A stretch of 64,000 bases of DNA from Luminiphilus syltensis NOR5-1B (lineage in GTDB: Bacteria > Pseudomonadota > Gammaproteobacteria > Pseudomonadales > Halieaceae), in contig NZ_DS999411.1 of assembly GCF_000158175.1 (NCBI RefSeq), positions 93,951-157,950 on the forward strand, read 5' to 3'. Every line of letters starts with the position of its first letter. The stretch's first letter is position 1. Shown here one piece after another: positions 17,544 through 25,940 of this stretch. Position numbers and translations under genes: made by a program. The notes under the pieces were generated by a model. The model had not been told where the DNA came from. It worked only from the letters and a program-made list of their open reading frames with translations, and ran no database searches.

Positions 17544-18203
17544 ATGTCCGAGAAGCAGTCTCTTCCACGCATCTTGCGCCCGTCAAATTCCAAAGGTATC
17601 GCGGATGCGGGCGACTGGGTGGATGCCAACAAACTAGCGAAAACAGACCGCTCGCTCGGCCTTGATATCCGTGATCTGCGGAAGGCGCGCGGCATGACAC
17701 TGTCTGAACTGAGCAAGATCTCCGAGTTGTCCCAGGGCTATCTGAGCCAGGTCGAGCGGGGAATTTCTGTGCCTTCCATTAAGGCGCTGCATTCAATCAG
17801 TCGGGCACTGGGCGTTACGATCAGCTGGTTTTTTCAGAATCAGGTAACAGGGGAAGATCCGGCCATGCGAGCTTGGGTCGTCCGTAGTGGCAATCGCAGG
17901 AAACTGACCTTTAATACTGGCATCGTAGACGAGTTGCTCTCCCCGAATCTCAGCCGGCAAATCGAGATGCTCAAGTGTACCTTTCCACCCGGCACTTCCA
18001 GTGGCGATGTCCCCTACACGCATCAGGGAGAAGAAGCGGGTATCATCCTGAGCGGGAAGCTGAATCTGTGGATCGAGGACACACACATCGTGCTCGAAGA
18101 GGGGGACAGCTTTGCTTTTGCCAGCAGCAAATCCCATCGCTACGCCAATCTCGAGGATGTCGAAACCGTGGTGATCTGGACGATCACACCTCCAAGTTAT
18201 TAG
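17544..18203 (+). CDS. XRE family regulator with C-terminal cupin domain
   Basis: A 219-residue protein. Residues about 40-95 form an XRE helix-turn-helix (IRDLRKARGMTLSELSKISE then LSQGYLSQVERGISVPS). Residues about 135-215 form a cupin_2 sensor (CTFPPGTSSG, HQGEEAGIILSGKLNLWIED). This architecture is common in regulators of amine, polyamine and amino-acid catabolism that bind the inducer in the cupin. Start choice: AAGGAG at 17527-17532 is 11 bp before the ATG at 17544; a TTG at 17535 would sit only 2 bp away. It is divergent from the Rieske gene across the perfect dyad and is my best candidate for the shared regulator. Confidence 0.88.
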   Translation: MSEKQSLPRILRPSNSKGIADAGDWVDANKLAKTDRSLGLDIRDLRKARGMTLSELSKISELSQGYLSQVERGISVPSIKALHSISRALGVTISWFFQNQVTGEDPAMRAWVVRSGNRRKLTFNTGIVDELLSPNLSRQIEMLKCTFPPGTSSGDVPYTHQGEEAGIILSGKLNLWIEDTHIVLEEGDSFAFASSKSHRYANLEDVETVVIWTITPPSY

Positions 18204-18281
18204 ACGTTCCGGGCGGAGAATTTACGCTAGAGGCGTCACAGCCGCGCTGCCTCCTAGAAGAGTCCATTGCGTTCCTTGCGG

Positions 18282-18302
18282 TGACCTCACGCTGACAGGT
18301 CA
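18282..18302. terminator. weak inverted repeat after the XRE-cupin gene
   Basis: TGACCT (18282-18287) and AGGTCA (18297-18302) form a 6-bp stem with a 9-base loop, followed by GCCTCTTTGTTTTC. It lies between convergent genes (XRE-cupin and the aldehyde dehydrogenase), where a terminator is expected. The T tract is poor, so this is a weak call. The rest of 18204-18491 shows nothing else. Confidence 0.25.
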
Positions 18303-18491
18303 GCCTCTTTGTTTTCTCGTGGCGCCACCCCCCACGCACAGTGTAAATATCTAGTACGTTTTTCGACGGGATTCTCCATGCCTACTAGCGCCCACATACG
18401 GTACCTATAAAGCTGCGTATTCCCGTGCTTTCCCGGATTTAGCCTGCACCAGCGCTACTTCCTCTTAGGCGCACTCCAGAGTCGTTTGCAC

Positions 18492-19955
18492 TCAAGAATC
18501 TATACCGCCAACGCAGAGATACTGAATATCCAGATACTCCTCGATACCGTAACGTGATCCTTCGCGACCGAAGCCAGACTGCTTTACACCTCCAAAAGGC
18601 GCTGTTTCGTTCGCGATGAGTCCTGTATTAATACCCACCATACCGTACTCGAGTGCATTACCCACGCGCCACAGACGCGCCATATCACGGGAATAAAAAT
18701 AAGCGGCAAGCCCGTATTCGGTCGCATTTGCCATCGCAATGGCTTCTTCTTCATTACGGAAAGTGGCGATTGAAGCGATAGGCCCAAAGATTTCCTCTCG
18801 GCTCAGCGCCATATCCGGGGTCACATCTGTTATCACCGTGGGCTGAAAGAAGGTGCCTCCCATGGCATGGAGCTTTCCACCGCAGAGTAGACGGGCCCCT
18901 CGGTCCGTAGCATCAAGGATCATTGACTCCATTTTCGCTAGCGCCTGGGCGTCGATGAGCGGGCCCTGTTCGACAGACTCCTCGCAGCCGTGCCCGACTC
19001 GCAAGGCTTCCGCTGCTTTCGCCATTCGGGCCGCAAATGCCTGCGCCACTTGTTCGTGAACCAGAAATCGATTGACACAAATACAGGTCTGGCCCGAATT
19101 GCGATATTTGGCCGCCAGGGCACCCTGCACTGCGGCATCGAGATCGGCGTCCTCAAAAACGATAAAGGGGGCATTGCCACCAAGCTCCATCGACAGTCGC
19201 TTCAGCGTCGGTGCACACTGTTCCATCAGCAACCTTCCTGTCTTTGTCGAGCCTGTAAAAGAGAGCTTGCGGACATTGGGGTCCCCGGTGAGAACGCCTC
19301 CTATAGCGACGGGATCACCAGTCACAATGTTCAAAACACCCGCAGGAAGACCTGCCTGCTCCGCGAGTGCCCCCAGGGCAAGCGCCGAGAGCGGCGTCTG
19401 CTCTGCCGGCTTGACGACGATGGTACAGCCAGCGGCGAGTGCGGGCGCAACCTTGCGAGTCACCATAGCCGAAGGAAAATTCCATGGCGTTATTGCCGCA
19501 CAAACACCCACAGGCTGCTTACAGACAACAAGGCGCTGATCTGTCGACGGCGCCGGAATGGTTTCTCCATAAACTCGTCGTCCCTCCTCGGCAAACCAAT
19601 CAATGAACGAAGCGGCAGAGGCCACCTCCGCACGCGCCTCAGCGATTGGCTTGCCCTGCTCCAGTGTCAGAATTTGCGCGAGGTCTTCGCGCGCAGCCAT
19701 CACCAAGTCGTACCAACGGCGCAAGATCTGCCCGCGGTCCTTCGCGGAGCACGTGCGCCAGGACCGCAGCGCTGCTGCGGCCGCATCAACGGCATCGCGT
19801 GCATCACGGTCGTCTCCTTGGGGCACCTGCGCCACCTTTTTACCGGTTGCAGGATCACAGACAGCGGTAGCGGCTCCGCCGTGAGCCGAGCGCCAGGCGC
19901 CATTGACAAGCATGCGCTCCCTAAGAAGCGATTTATCCTTTAGCGGGGGTATCAT
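18492..19955 (-). CDS. NAD(P)-dependent succinate-semialdehyde dehydrogenase-like aldehyde dehydrogenase
   Basis: A 487-residue aldehyde dehydrogenase closest in pattern to GabD-type enzymes. Cofactor-binding TPWNFPSAMVTRKVAPALAA is at about 157-176, the general base is E257 in MELGGNAPFIVFEDADLD, and the nucleophile is C291 in RNSGQTCICVNR. The C-terminal PFGGVKQSGFGREGSRYGIE fits the same subfamily. It oxidises an omega-semialdehyde (succinate, glutarate or malate semialdehyde) to the acid. It lies 283 bp downstream of a second aldehyde dehydrogenase on the same strand. A product such as malic semialdehyde from carnitine-type cleavage would suit it, but that is inference. No shared dyad lies directly upstream. 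Confidence 0.88.
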   Translation of the reverse strand: MIPPLKDKSLLRERMLVNGAWRSAHGGAATAVCDPATGKKVAQVPQGDDRDARDAVDAAAAALRSWRTCSAKDRGQILRRWYDLVMAAREDLAQILTLEQGKPIAEARAEVASAASFIDWFAEEGRRVYGETIPAPSTDQRLVVCKQPVGVCAAITPWNFPSAMVTRKVAPALAAGCTIVVKPAEQTPLSALALGALAEQAGLPAGVLNIVTGDPVAIGGVLTGDPNVRKLSFTGSTKTGRLLMEQCAPTLKRLSMELGGNAPFIVFEDADLDAAVQGALAAKYRNSGQTCICVNRFLVHEQVAQAFAARMAKAAEALRVGHGCEESVEQGPLIDAQALAKMESMILDATDRGARLLCGGKLHAMGGTFFQPTVITDVTPDMALSREEIFGPIASIATFRNEEEAIAMANATEYGLAAYFYSRDMARLWRVGNALEYGMVGINTGLIANETAPFGGVKQSGFGREGSRYGIEEYLDIQYLCVGGIDS

Positions 19956-20237
19956 GGCGCACGCGCCCTCCAGTTTCGAACAACAGTTCGGCCATTATTG
20001 ACTCCTCTGAGTCCAGTCTTGGTTTAAGTCGACGTAAAGGTTTAGCGATGTCGCACTTGGTTTATCTTCTTTCCCAAAAAACACATTACCTGACCGCCGC
20101 GGCTGGAAAACAACAAAATCTCGACCGCCCATTGCAGTAAAGACCCGCGACAGCGCCGTTTAGGCAACCGTAGCTATGGGGCTCGCTAGACCGGACAGCG
20201 ACAAAAGAGAGCCCGGGGCCAGCTCGAGAAAAGGTAA

Positions 20238-21728
20238 TCAGTAGGGAAACCACCAATCTGGTATTGGACCGGACTTCGGGTCCGGGTCGATCCAGGCCAA
20301 CTTGTTCTTGGTAAAGCTGTGCAGGCCATCGATCCCCAGTACACGTCCGCCACCCGTGGATTTATTGCCACCGAATGGACCTGCATCGTTGTCGAATAGG
20401 GGCGCGTTTACCCAGACCATCCCAGACTCCAGGCGCCTGATCGACTCATGGACCTCAGCCAAGTCCTGACTGTAAACGTTGCTACCGAGCGCGAGAGGAC
20501 TATCGTTGGCAAGGCGAATGGCCTCGTCCAGGCTCGATACTTTAGTCACCGCCACCGCGGGTCCGAATATTTCATTGCGCATTATTGACATCTGGTGTGA
20601 AGCGTTAGCGAGGACTGTTGGACGATAAAACCAGCCTCGCTCAAAACCATCAGGGCGAGCCCCTCCGGCTACCAGTTCCGCCCCCTCGCTCACTGCGGTC
20701 TTTACCACCTCCGCTACTCTTTCGACCTCGCGACGATTCGCCATGGGGCCGACATCCGTGGTCTGCTCCATGCCGTCTCCTATCCTGAGTCCCGACGCGC
20801 CCACTGCGAGCCGCTCCACGAATTCAGTGTAGATGCTCTCGTGAACATACATTCGCTCTGTAGAGGTGCAGATTTGCCCGCAGTTCATGAATGACGCGAA
20901 AGTCGCAGCGCGCACAGCAAATTCCATGTCGCAACTGGGCATCACAATAAATGGATCGCTGCCCGAGGCTTCTAACAAACAGCGCTTGAATTGGCTCGCA
21001 CACATTTCGTTGATGGCACGGGCGCCGTTTACGCTGCCCGTGAAGGATACGATGTGGGTGTTGGGGCTCTTCACAAGGGCCTGCACGGTCGGAACTGATC
21101 CAGTTACTACTTGCACCAGCCCCGGAGCGACCGCTTCCACTACCTCAGCCATCCGCAATGTCGTAATCGATGCATATTCCGATGGCTTCACGATCACCGT
21201 GTTTCCTGTGGCGAGGGCGGCGGCCATGCTCCACGCCATCAGCACAGCCGGATAGTTATAGGGTAAAATTATGACGGCCACGCCGAGCGGCTCCCGATAC
21301 GAGTAGTTTAAGTGGTTTGCCACGACCGGGCCGTGAACTCGTCCGTACTCATGCCGCGCGATCTCGGCAAAATAACGAAACGCGGTGACCGTCCAGCCGA
21401 CTTCGTCGCACGCCTCCTTGATCGGCTTGCCCATTTCACGGGTCATCATCTCCCCAAGATGGGGTACGTTTTCTTCGAACGCAGACGCGATTTTGTGAAG
21501 TACCTTAGTCCTGTCCAGAGAGCTCTCTGCCGCCCATACTCTTTGGCGCTCGTTGGCAATGTTGATGCACCGCTCAACCTCGTCGGCAGTTGCACCGGCA
21601 AGTCCACACAAACGTTCCTCCGTTACGGGGGAAGCGACTTCGATCTCATCGGGACTGGCACCGTCTATCGTCTGTCCGTCGATAAATAACTTACCGCTCA
21701 ATCTTTCAAATTCATTACTAGTGGTCAT
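20238..21728 (-). CDS. aldehyde dehydrogenase family protein
   Basis: A 496-residue NAD(P)-dependent aldehyde dehydrogenase. The nucleophile is C287 in MNCGQICTSTERMYVHES. The general base E253 lies in the unusual string LEASGSDPFIV, where most relatives have LELGGSDPFIV. The start is the ATG at 21728 because GAGGGA lies 7 bp upstream; the frame is open to 21776. A copy of the 28-bp dyad lies 93 bp upstream, so it seems to belong to the same regulon as the Rieske gene. Substrate unknown; lactaldehyde-, succinate-semialdehyde- and aromatic-aldehyde enzymes are all near relatives. Confidence 0.87.
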   Translation of the reverse strand: MTTSNEFERLSGKLFIDGQTIDGASPDEIEVASPVTEERLCGLAGATADEVERCINIANERQRVWAAESSLDRTKVLHKIASAFEENVPHLGEMMTREMGKPIKEACDEVGWTVTAFRYFAEIARHEYGRVHGPVVANHLNYSYREPLGVAVIILPYNYPAVLMAWSMAAALATGNTVIVKPSEYASITTLRMAEVVEAVAPGLVQVVTGSVPTVQALVKSPNTHIVSFTGSVNGARAINEMCASQFKRCLLEASGSDPFIVMPSCDMEFAVRAATFASFMNCGQICTSTERMYVHESIYTEFVERLAVGASGLRIGDGMEQTTDVGPMANRREVERVAEVVKTAVSEGAELVAGGARPDGFERGWFYRPTVLANASHQMSIMRNEIFGPAVAVTKVSSLDEAIRLANDSPLALGSNVYSQDLAEVHESIRRLESGMVWVNAPLFDNDAGPFGGNKSTGGGRVLGIDGLHSFTKNKLAWIDPDPKSGPIPDWWFPY

Positions 21729-21820
21729 AGCAGTCCCTCGGAAAAATGATAGGGCGTCGGGTAAAAACGAGCTCACGGAGTAAATTTACAAACAACCATA
21801 ACGACACATTTATTCACGAC

Positions 21821-21848
21821 TGTGTATTTATTATTGTTATTATTCACT
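21821..21848. promoter_or_regulatory. 28-bp dyad operator candidate, site 4 of 5 (aldehyde dehydrogenase)
   Basis: TGTGTA at 21821-21826 and TTCACT at 21843-21848 are separated by 16 AT-rich bases. The right half is perfect and the left half matches AGTGAA at four of six positions. It lies 93 bp upstream of the aldehyde dehydrogenase start. Taken alone it would be unconvincing; the fixed spacing shared with the other four sites supports it. Confidence 0.5.
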
Positions 21849-22281
21849 ATTGATAGGGGCTTCGCAAGATCGCCCCTGAAACAACAACGTTGTAAATCTC
21901 AAATTCCTCAGTTTCGAGAATTGAATCACCCCCCTGTTGGCTTTACATCCTTCGACCATACAGAAGGGCTATCAGAGAGGTGTTAGTAAGTCACAAACGT
22001 CACCCCGGAAATTCAAGAGAGCAACGGTTCGCCAGATCACCGATTGCGGCTACCGCGCGGTGTATCTGTCCAGTGGACTGAGCATGACGACGCGCAGCCT
22101 GTGCGCCAAGATAAAACGGTACGGGACGCCTACTGCTCGGCAGCGAGCGGACCAGGCTATGACCTTCTCCCCAAAAAGGCATATTGCCGGCTTTTTCGAT
22201 TTCTGCTCGCGACGAACACGCTAGCATCAGACCGAAGGTGGGGCTTGGTCCTTATGGAAGCAGCAGCGGCCCCGCTTTTCG
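21849..22281. other. intergenic stretch without a supported gene
   Basis: About 430 bases between the aldehyde dehydrogenase promoter and the end of the TPR-sulfotransferase gene. An inverted repeat AGGGGC/GCCCCT flanks TTCGCAAGATC at about 21855-21877, possibly an RNA hairpin. No coding frame has a ribosome site or a recognisable product. Confidence 0.4.
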
Positions 22282-24282
22282 CTAGTTCTCCGCGACCTCA
22301 GAATGATGAGCCTCTATCGCCGGCTGAAGGATCCTTATGAGGTCACCCAGGAAAGGTTCGAAGGAACGCCAGGCATTGAGTCCGGAATGATAGATCGGTT
22401 GGCGAACCTGTTCGGAACTGGCGGTGCGCACGGCACGCTGCTGCGCGTGATACTCGAGACAGGACTCTTCGAAGGGCAGACCACAATATTCAAGGACACG
22501 GCGCAGTTCGCCCTCGAGGTCCCCAACCAACGCTTCATAGTTAACGCGCAAGACCCTGCCCGGAAGCACTGCATCCCAGTGCGCCATGATGTCGAGGTAA
22601 CTAAGATAGTAGTTCCCGATGTCTTCGAAGCTATAACTGAATTCCTGACCCTCGGCAAAAAATTGCTTGTAATTGCTGAAGCAACACGCTGTAGGATGGC
22701 GTCGTATGTCAATAATTTTGGAATTTGGCAGCATCAAGTGTATAAGCCCGACGTGTCGAAAGTTATTGGGCATTTTATCAATGAAGTAAGGTGCTGAAGT
22801 CTGTCGCTGCTGAGCGGCGGACTCCAGATAATGCTCACCGAGTCTCGCAAACTCATCGGCCGCCATCTTTACAACATTGTCGGGATAGGCGACATCACCA
22901 ACGCCCCGCGACAGCTCATGTACAATTCCGGGTATGTGTGCCAATTCCTTGGTTCCCTCAACCTGTGAATGTGCCGACAGGATCTGTTCGAGGAGTGTGG
23001 AACCGGAACGCGGTAAGCCGACGATAAAGATCGGCGCATCGTTAGCAGAACCACTGCCGGCGAGCCGCTCGAAAAGCCCAGGCGCGTAGACATCCCGGCA
23101 GGCGCGCATGCCATTCTCGAATTTCTCCGCTGAAAAGCGGCTTTGCCTGCGGCGCAGAGCATTTCCCCGGTCGTAGTGTTGAAAGGCCTTTTCGAAACGT
23201 TCCGCGTCTTCGTGGGCTTTGCCCAGGGAAAAACTCAGATGGATCCTGTCAGTATCGCGCAGCCCCGGGTTCGCTAGCGCTTCTTCCATTGCCGCTACCT
23301 CGTCCGGCGTAAAACGGTAGGTCTTGAGGTTCGCGAGGCTCCAGTACGCGTCGCCAAAGTCGCGGCGCAGTTCGTAGGCGCGGCGATATCGGGCGATGGC
23401 ATCATCGCTCTGACCCACGGTTTTCAGTGCATGTCCGATAGCGACTTGAAAAGTCTCATCGGACTGCAGGCGTGGCTCAATACGACGATAGTCCTGCAAC
23501 GCCTCCGTATAGCGACCCGTCGCCGTGCGCAGATGCCCGCGCAGCAGCAGCGCGGCGAGGTGTTCGGGTTGCAGGGTCAGAAGCCTACTCAGTTCACTGG
23601 CCACGCGCTGGTAGCGATGTCTCTTGAACAGCACCCCAGCGTATTCCATGCGCGCTTCGAGATTATCCGGCTCGACCTCAAGGGCACTCTCGAGTAGATA
23701 CTCGGCATCGTCATAGACCTGACGCTCAACCCCGATTGCTGCCAGCAGGCGCATTGCGGAGACATCCAAGGGATTTGCTCGGAGGTACTCGCGGCAGATG
23801 ACTTCGGCGCGGTCCATATCGCGCTCCGCAAGTGCGTGCCTTGCGCGCCGTAGAGGCACCGGCATACCGTCTAGTTCCGTTAGCTGAGCGCTTGCCCGCG
23901 CACTGAGCACATCATCACCAAGCTGAACGGCGAGGCGGAGCACCGACTGCCAGGCTGCGCGCAGCGTCGGATTACGTCTGACGGCCTCAAGGTAGCAATC
24001 CAGCGCGGCATGGGGCTGTTCTCCACGATCACGAGACAAATGCCCCCGCTCCTGTAGTGCCAGCGTAAAATTGGGAAACCGGTGTTGCAACTCATGAAGC
24101 CGTACAAGCGCCTCTTCATAGGAGCGCTGTAGGCGCAACGCTACCGCTGACAGATACCAGCCCTCGGCATTCCCCTCATCGCCCAACCGCACTTCCTCAG
24201 CCGAAGCGTAGGCAGCGGCAAAGTCGCCGGCTCGTAGACGCTCCTTTGCTTTGCTGAGCTGTTCGGATGCAGTTTGCGTCAT
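22282..24282 (-). CDS. tetratricopeptide repeat sulfotransferase
   Basis: A 666-residue protein. The N-terminal 380 residues are tandem TPR helices (for example AEGWYLSAVALRLQRSYEEA and ALLLRGHLRTATGRYTEALQ). The C-terminal 260 residues are a sulfotransferase domain with the PAPS 5'-phosphosulfate loop IVGLPRSGSTLLEQILSAH and the 3'-phosphate site DIRRHPTACCFSNYKQFF. It should transfer sulfate from PAPS to a hydroxyl or amine acceptor in the cytoplasm, with the TPR part binding partner or substrate. It follows the FMN hydroxyacid dehydrogenase by 20 bp on the same strand, so the two are probably cotranscribed. The acceptor is unknown. Confidence 0.85.
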   Translation of the reverse strand: MTQTASEQLSKAKERLRAGDFAAAYASAEEVRLGDEGNAEGWYLSAVALRLQRSYEEALVRLHELQHRFPNFTLALQERGHLSRDRGEQPHAALDCYLEAVRRNPTLRAAWQSVLRLAVQLGDDVLSARASAQLTELDGMPVPLRRARHALAERDMDRAEVICREYLRANPLDVSAMRLLAAIGVERQVYDDAEYLLESALEVEPDNLEARMEYAGVLFKRHRYQRVASELSRLLTLQPEHLAALLLRGHLRTATGRYTEALQDYRRIEPRLQSDETFQVAIGHALKTVGQSDDAIARYRRAYELRRDFGDAYWSLANLKTYRFTPDEVAAMEEALANPGLRDTDRIHLSFSLGKAHEDAERFEKAFQHYDRGNALRRRQSRFSAEKFENGMRACRDVYAPGLFERLAGSGSANDAPIFIVGLPRSGSTLLEQILSAHSQVEGTKELAHIPGIVHELSRGVGDVAYPDNVVKMAADEFARLGEHYLESAAQQRQTSAPYFIDKMPNNFRHVGLIHLMLPNSKIIDIRRHPTACCFSNYKQFFAEGQEFSYSFEDIGNYYLSYLDIMAHWDAVLPGRVLRVNYEALVGDLEGELRRVLEYCGLPFEESCLEYHAQQRAVRTASSEQVRQPIYHSGLNAWRSFEPFLGDLIRILQPAIEAHHSEVAEN

Positions 24283-24302
24283 CAGGAAACTCCGCTGCGA
24301 TA

Positions 24303-25496
24303 CTACTCGCTAGGATAAGTGTATGTCGACGTTGCTACCGGCTCGACGTTCGGTCGCTGGCTTTGGCATACCTCACTGACCGTTGCCGTACCGTATTGTC
24401 GCATGGCTATCTCCAATTCCAATTGCAGAATATCGAACGCATGCGCACTGCCATACCGGCCAATTGCCCCCGCAGCATAGTAAAAGGCTCGACCTGAGAA
24501 CACCATGGGCGCGCCCAGGGTAATTGCTCGCAGCACATCCAGCCCGCTACGCACACCACTATCCAGCATGACTGGTACGGCACCCTGGACCCTGTCGACG
24601 ATTGCCGGCAGACAGGAAATCGTCGGGCGCGCGGCATCAAACTGCCGGCCACCGTGATTGGAAACAATAATTCCGTCTGCACCGAGTTCAACAGCCCGCG
24701 CCGCATCGTCAGGCGTCTGGATTCCCTTGGCCACAATTTGGCCAGACCAGGCTGCGCGAAAACTCGCGAAATCCTCCCACGTTGTGATGTAGTCTGCCTC
24801 GTGCTCAAGCCGGGCCGCGGCCCCGGCCACGGATGCGCCCTTGGGAATATAGGGCATGAAGTTCCCCGGCAGGGGACGTGGGCGCTTCAGCGTCGACGCC
24901 ACCCAGGAGGGTGACCGCATCAGGTCCCAAAGCAGCCTCAGGCTGGGTTTCAGCGGCAGCGTGAATCCATTGCGCAAATCCCGGTTACGTTTCGATGATT
25001 TGGGAACATCCATCGTCACGACGAGAACCTTGATGCCGCTCTCGCCGGCTCGCCGGATAATGTCCAGCACAATGTCGGGATTGCGAGACTGGACCACCTG
25101 CATCCAGGTGCTGTTCGGCGCTACTGCCGCGCACTCCTCCAGCGTCGCCAGGGATGACATCGACAGTATAAAGGGCGCCCCACGGGCTTCGGCCGCACGG
25201 GCTGTTTCTACTTCCGTGCCCGGATCCACAAGATCGACATAGCCACACGGGGAGACGCCAAAAGGTAGCGCCCACTGTCGACCGAACAGTTCTACACTCA
25301 GGTCCGGGTGATCGACCGACCGGCCGACCCGGGCCGGCAAAAGCACGTCTGAAAAAGCCGATGTATTTCTTGTGGGGGCACGCTCACCATCCGTCCCGCC
25401 GTCAAGAAAATCGAATAGGAATCGCGGTAGGCGCCTACGTGCACGTGCACGACAGTCGTCGATGGTCGGAAGTTGTTGTAGCAGCTTACTATTCAT
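24303..25496 (-). CDS. FMN-dependent alpha-hydroxy acid dehydrogenase (LldD/mandelate type)
   Basis: A 397-residue TIM-barrel flavoprotein that oxidises an L-2-hydroxy acid to the 2-oxo acid. The N-terminus has RRRLPRFLFDFLDGGTDGE. The active-site string is IIVSNHGGRQFDAARPTISC with the conserved His-Gly-Gly-Arg. FMN phosphate binding is in VMLDSGVRSGLDVLRAITLGA and FSGRAFYYAAGAIGRYG. Family choices include lactate, glycolate and mandelate dehydrogenases; the sequence alone does not decide. It is the first gene of a pair with the TPR-sulfotransferase and lies in the same block as the sulfatase and TonB receptor. Confidence 0.87.
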   Translation of the reverse strand: MNSKLLQQLPTIDDCRARARRRLPRFLFDFLDGGTDGERAPTRNTSAFSDVLLPARVGRSVDHPDLSVELFGRQWALPFGVSPCGYVDLVDPGTEVETARAAEARGAPFILSMSSLATLEECAAVAPNSTWMQVVQSRNPDIVLDIIRRAGESGIKVLVVTMDVPKSSKRNRDLRNGFTLPLKPSLRLLWDLMRSPSWVASTLKRPRPLPGNFMPYIPKGASVAGAAARLEHEADYITTWEDFASFRAAWSGQIVAKGIQTPDDAARAVELGADGIIVSNHGGRQFDAARPTISCLPAIVDRVQGAVPVMLDSGVRSGLDVLRAITLGAPMVFSGRAFYYAAGAIGRYGSAHAFDILQLELEIAMRQYGTATVSEVCQSQRPNVEPVATSTYTYPSE

Positions 25497-25940
25497 AAGT
25501 TCACTTGATTCATAGGTTTACTTGCTCCGGTAAAATCGCTATCGGCTCCATTGCCCGAAGGGCAGTAATTGATGCTCGCGTGCCCGGCGACGCAGAGCTA
25601 CAACGTCCCGCCGCCGACGGTTTCGAAGATCATAGACTAAGAACTTTGCGGTTGCCCTGACAGTCAAAAAGATGAGCGTTCTACGTACTGGTCGCTCCCG
25701 GGCGATCGTTTGCGGTATGCGTAATGTAGTGACACTCGTTAGTGGTACTCGTTAAGGAGAAGCTCTGCCGACCTGCAAAAAAGGCGGATGGCGACTCGCT
25801 CAGGTCGTCATGGATCGGAAATCAATCGGCCCGCAACGGCGACGGGCGCTTTCGCTCCTATGATTCGCTTTGGCCGGCAAAAGTAGCAATGCGCGCCTGT
25901 ATCCACTGGGCTACTCGCTTGTAGCGTCCCCTATAAAGTG
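25497..25940. other. intergenic stretch without a supported gene
   Basis: About 440 bases upstream of the hydroxyacid dehydrogenase and downstream of the sulfatase stop. TTCACT occurs at 25500 but without a matching half-site 16 bases away. The other frames have no recognisable product. It should hold the promoter of the hydroxyacid dehydrogenase-sulfotransferase pair. Confidence 0.4.
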
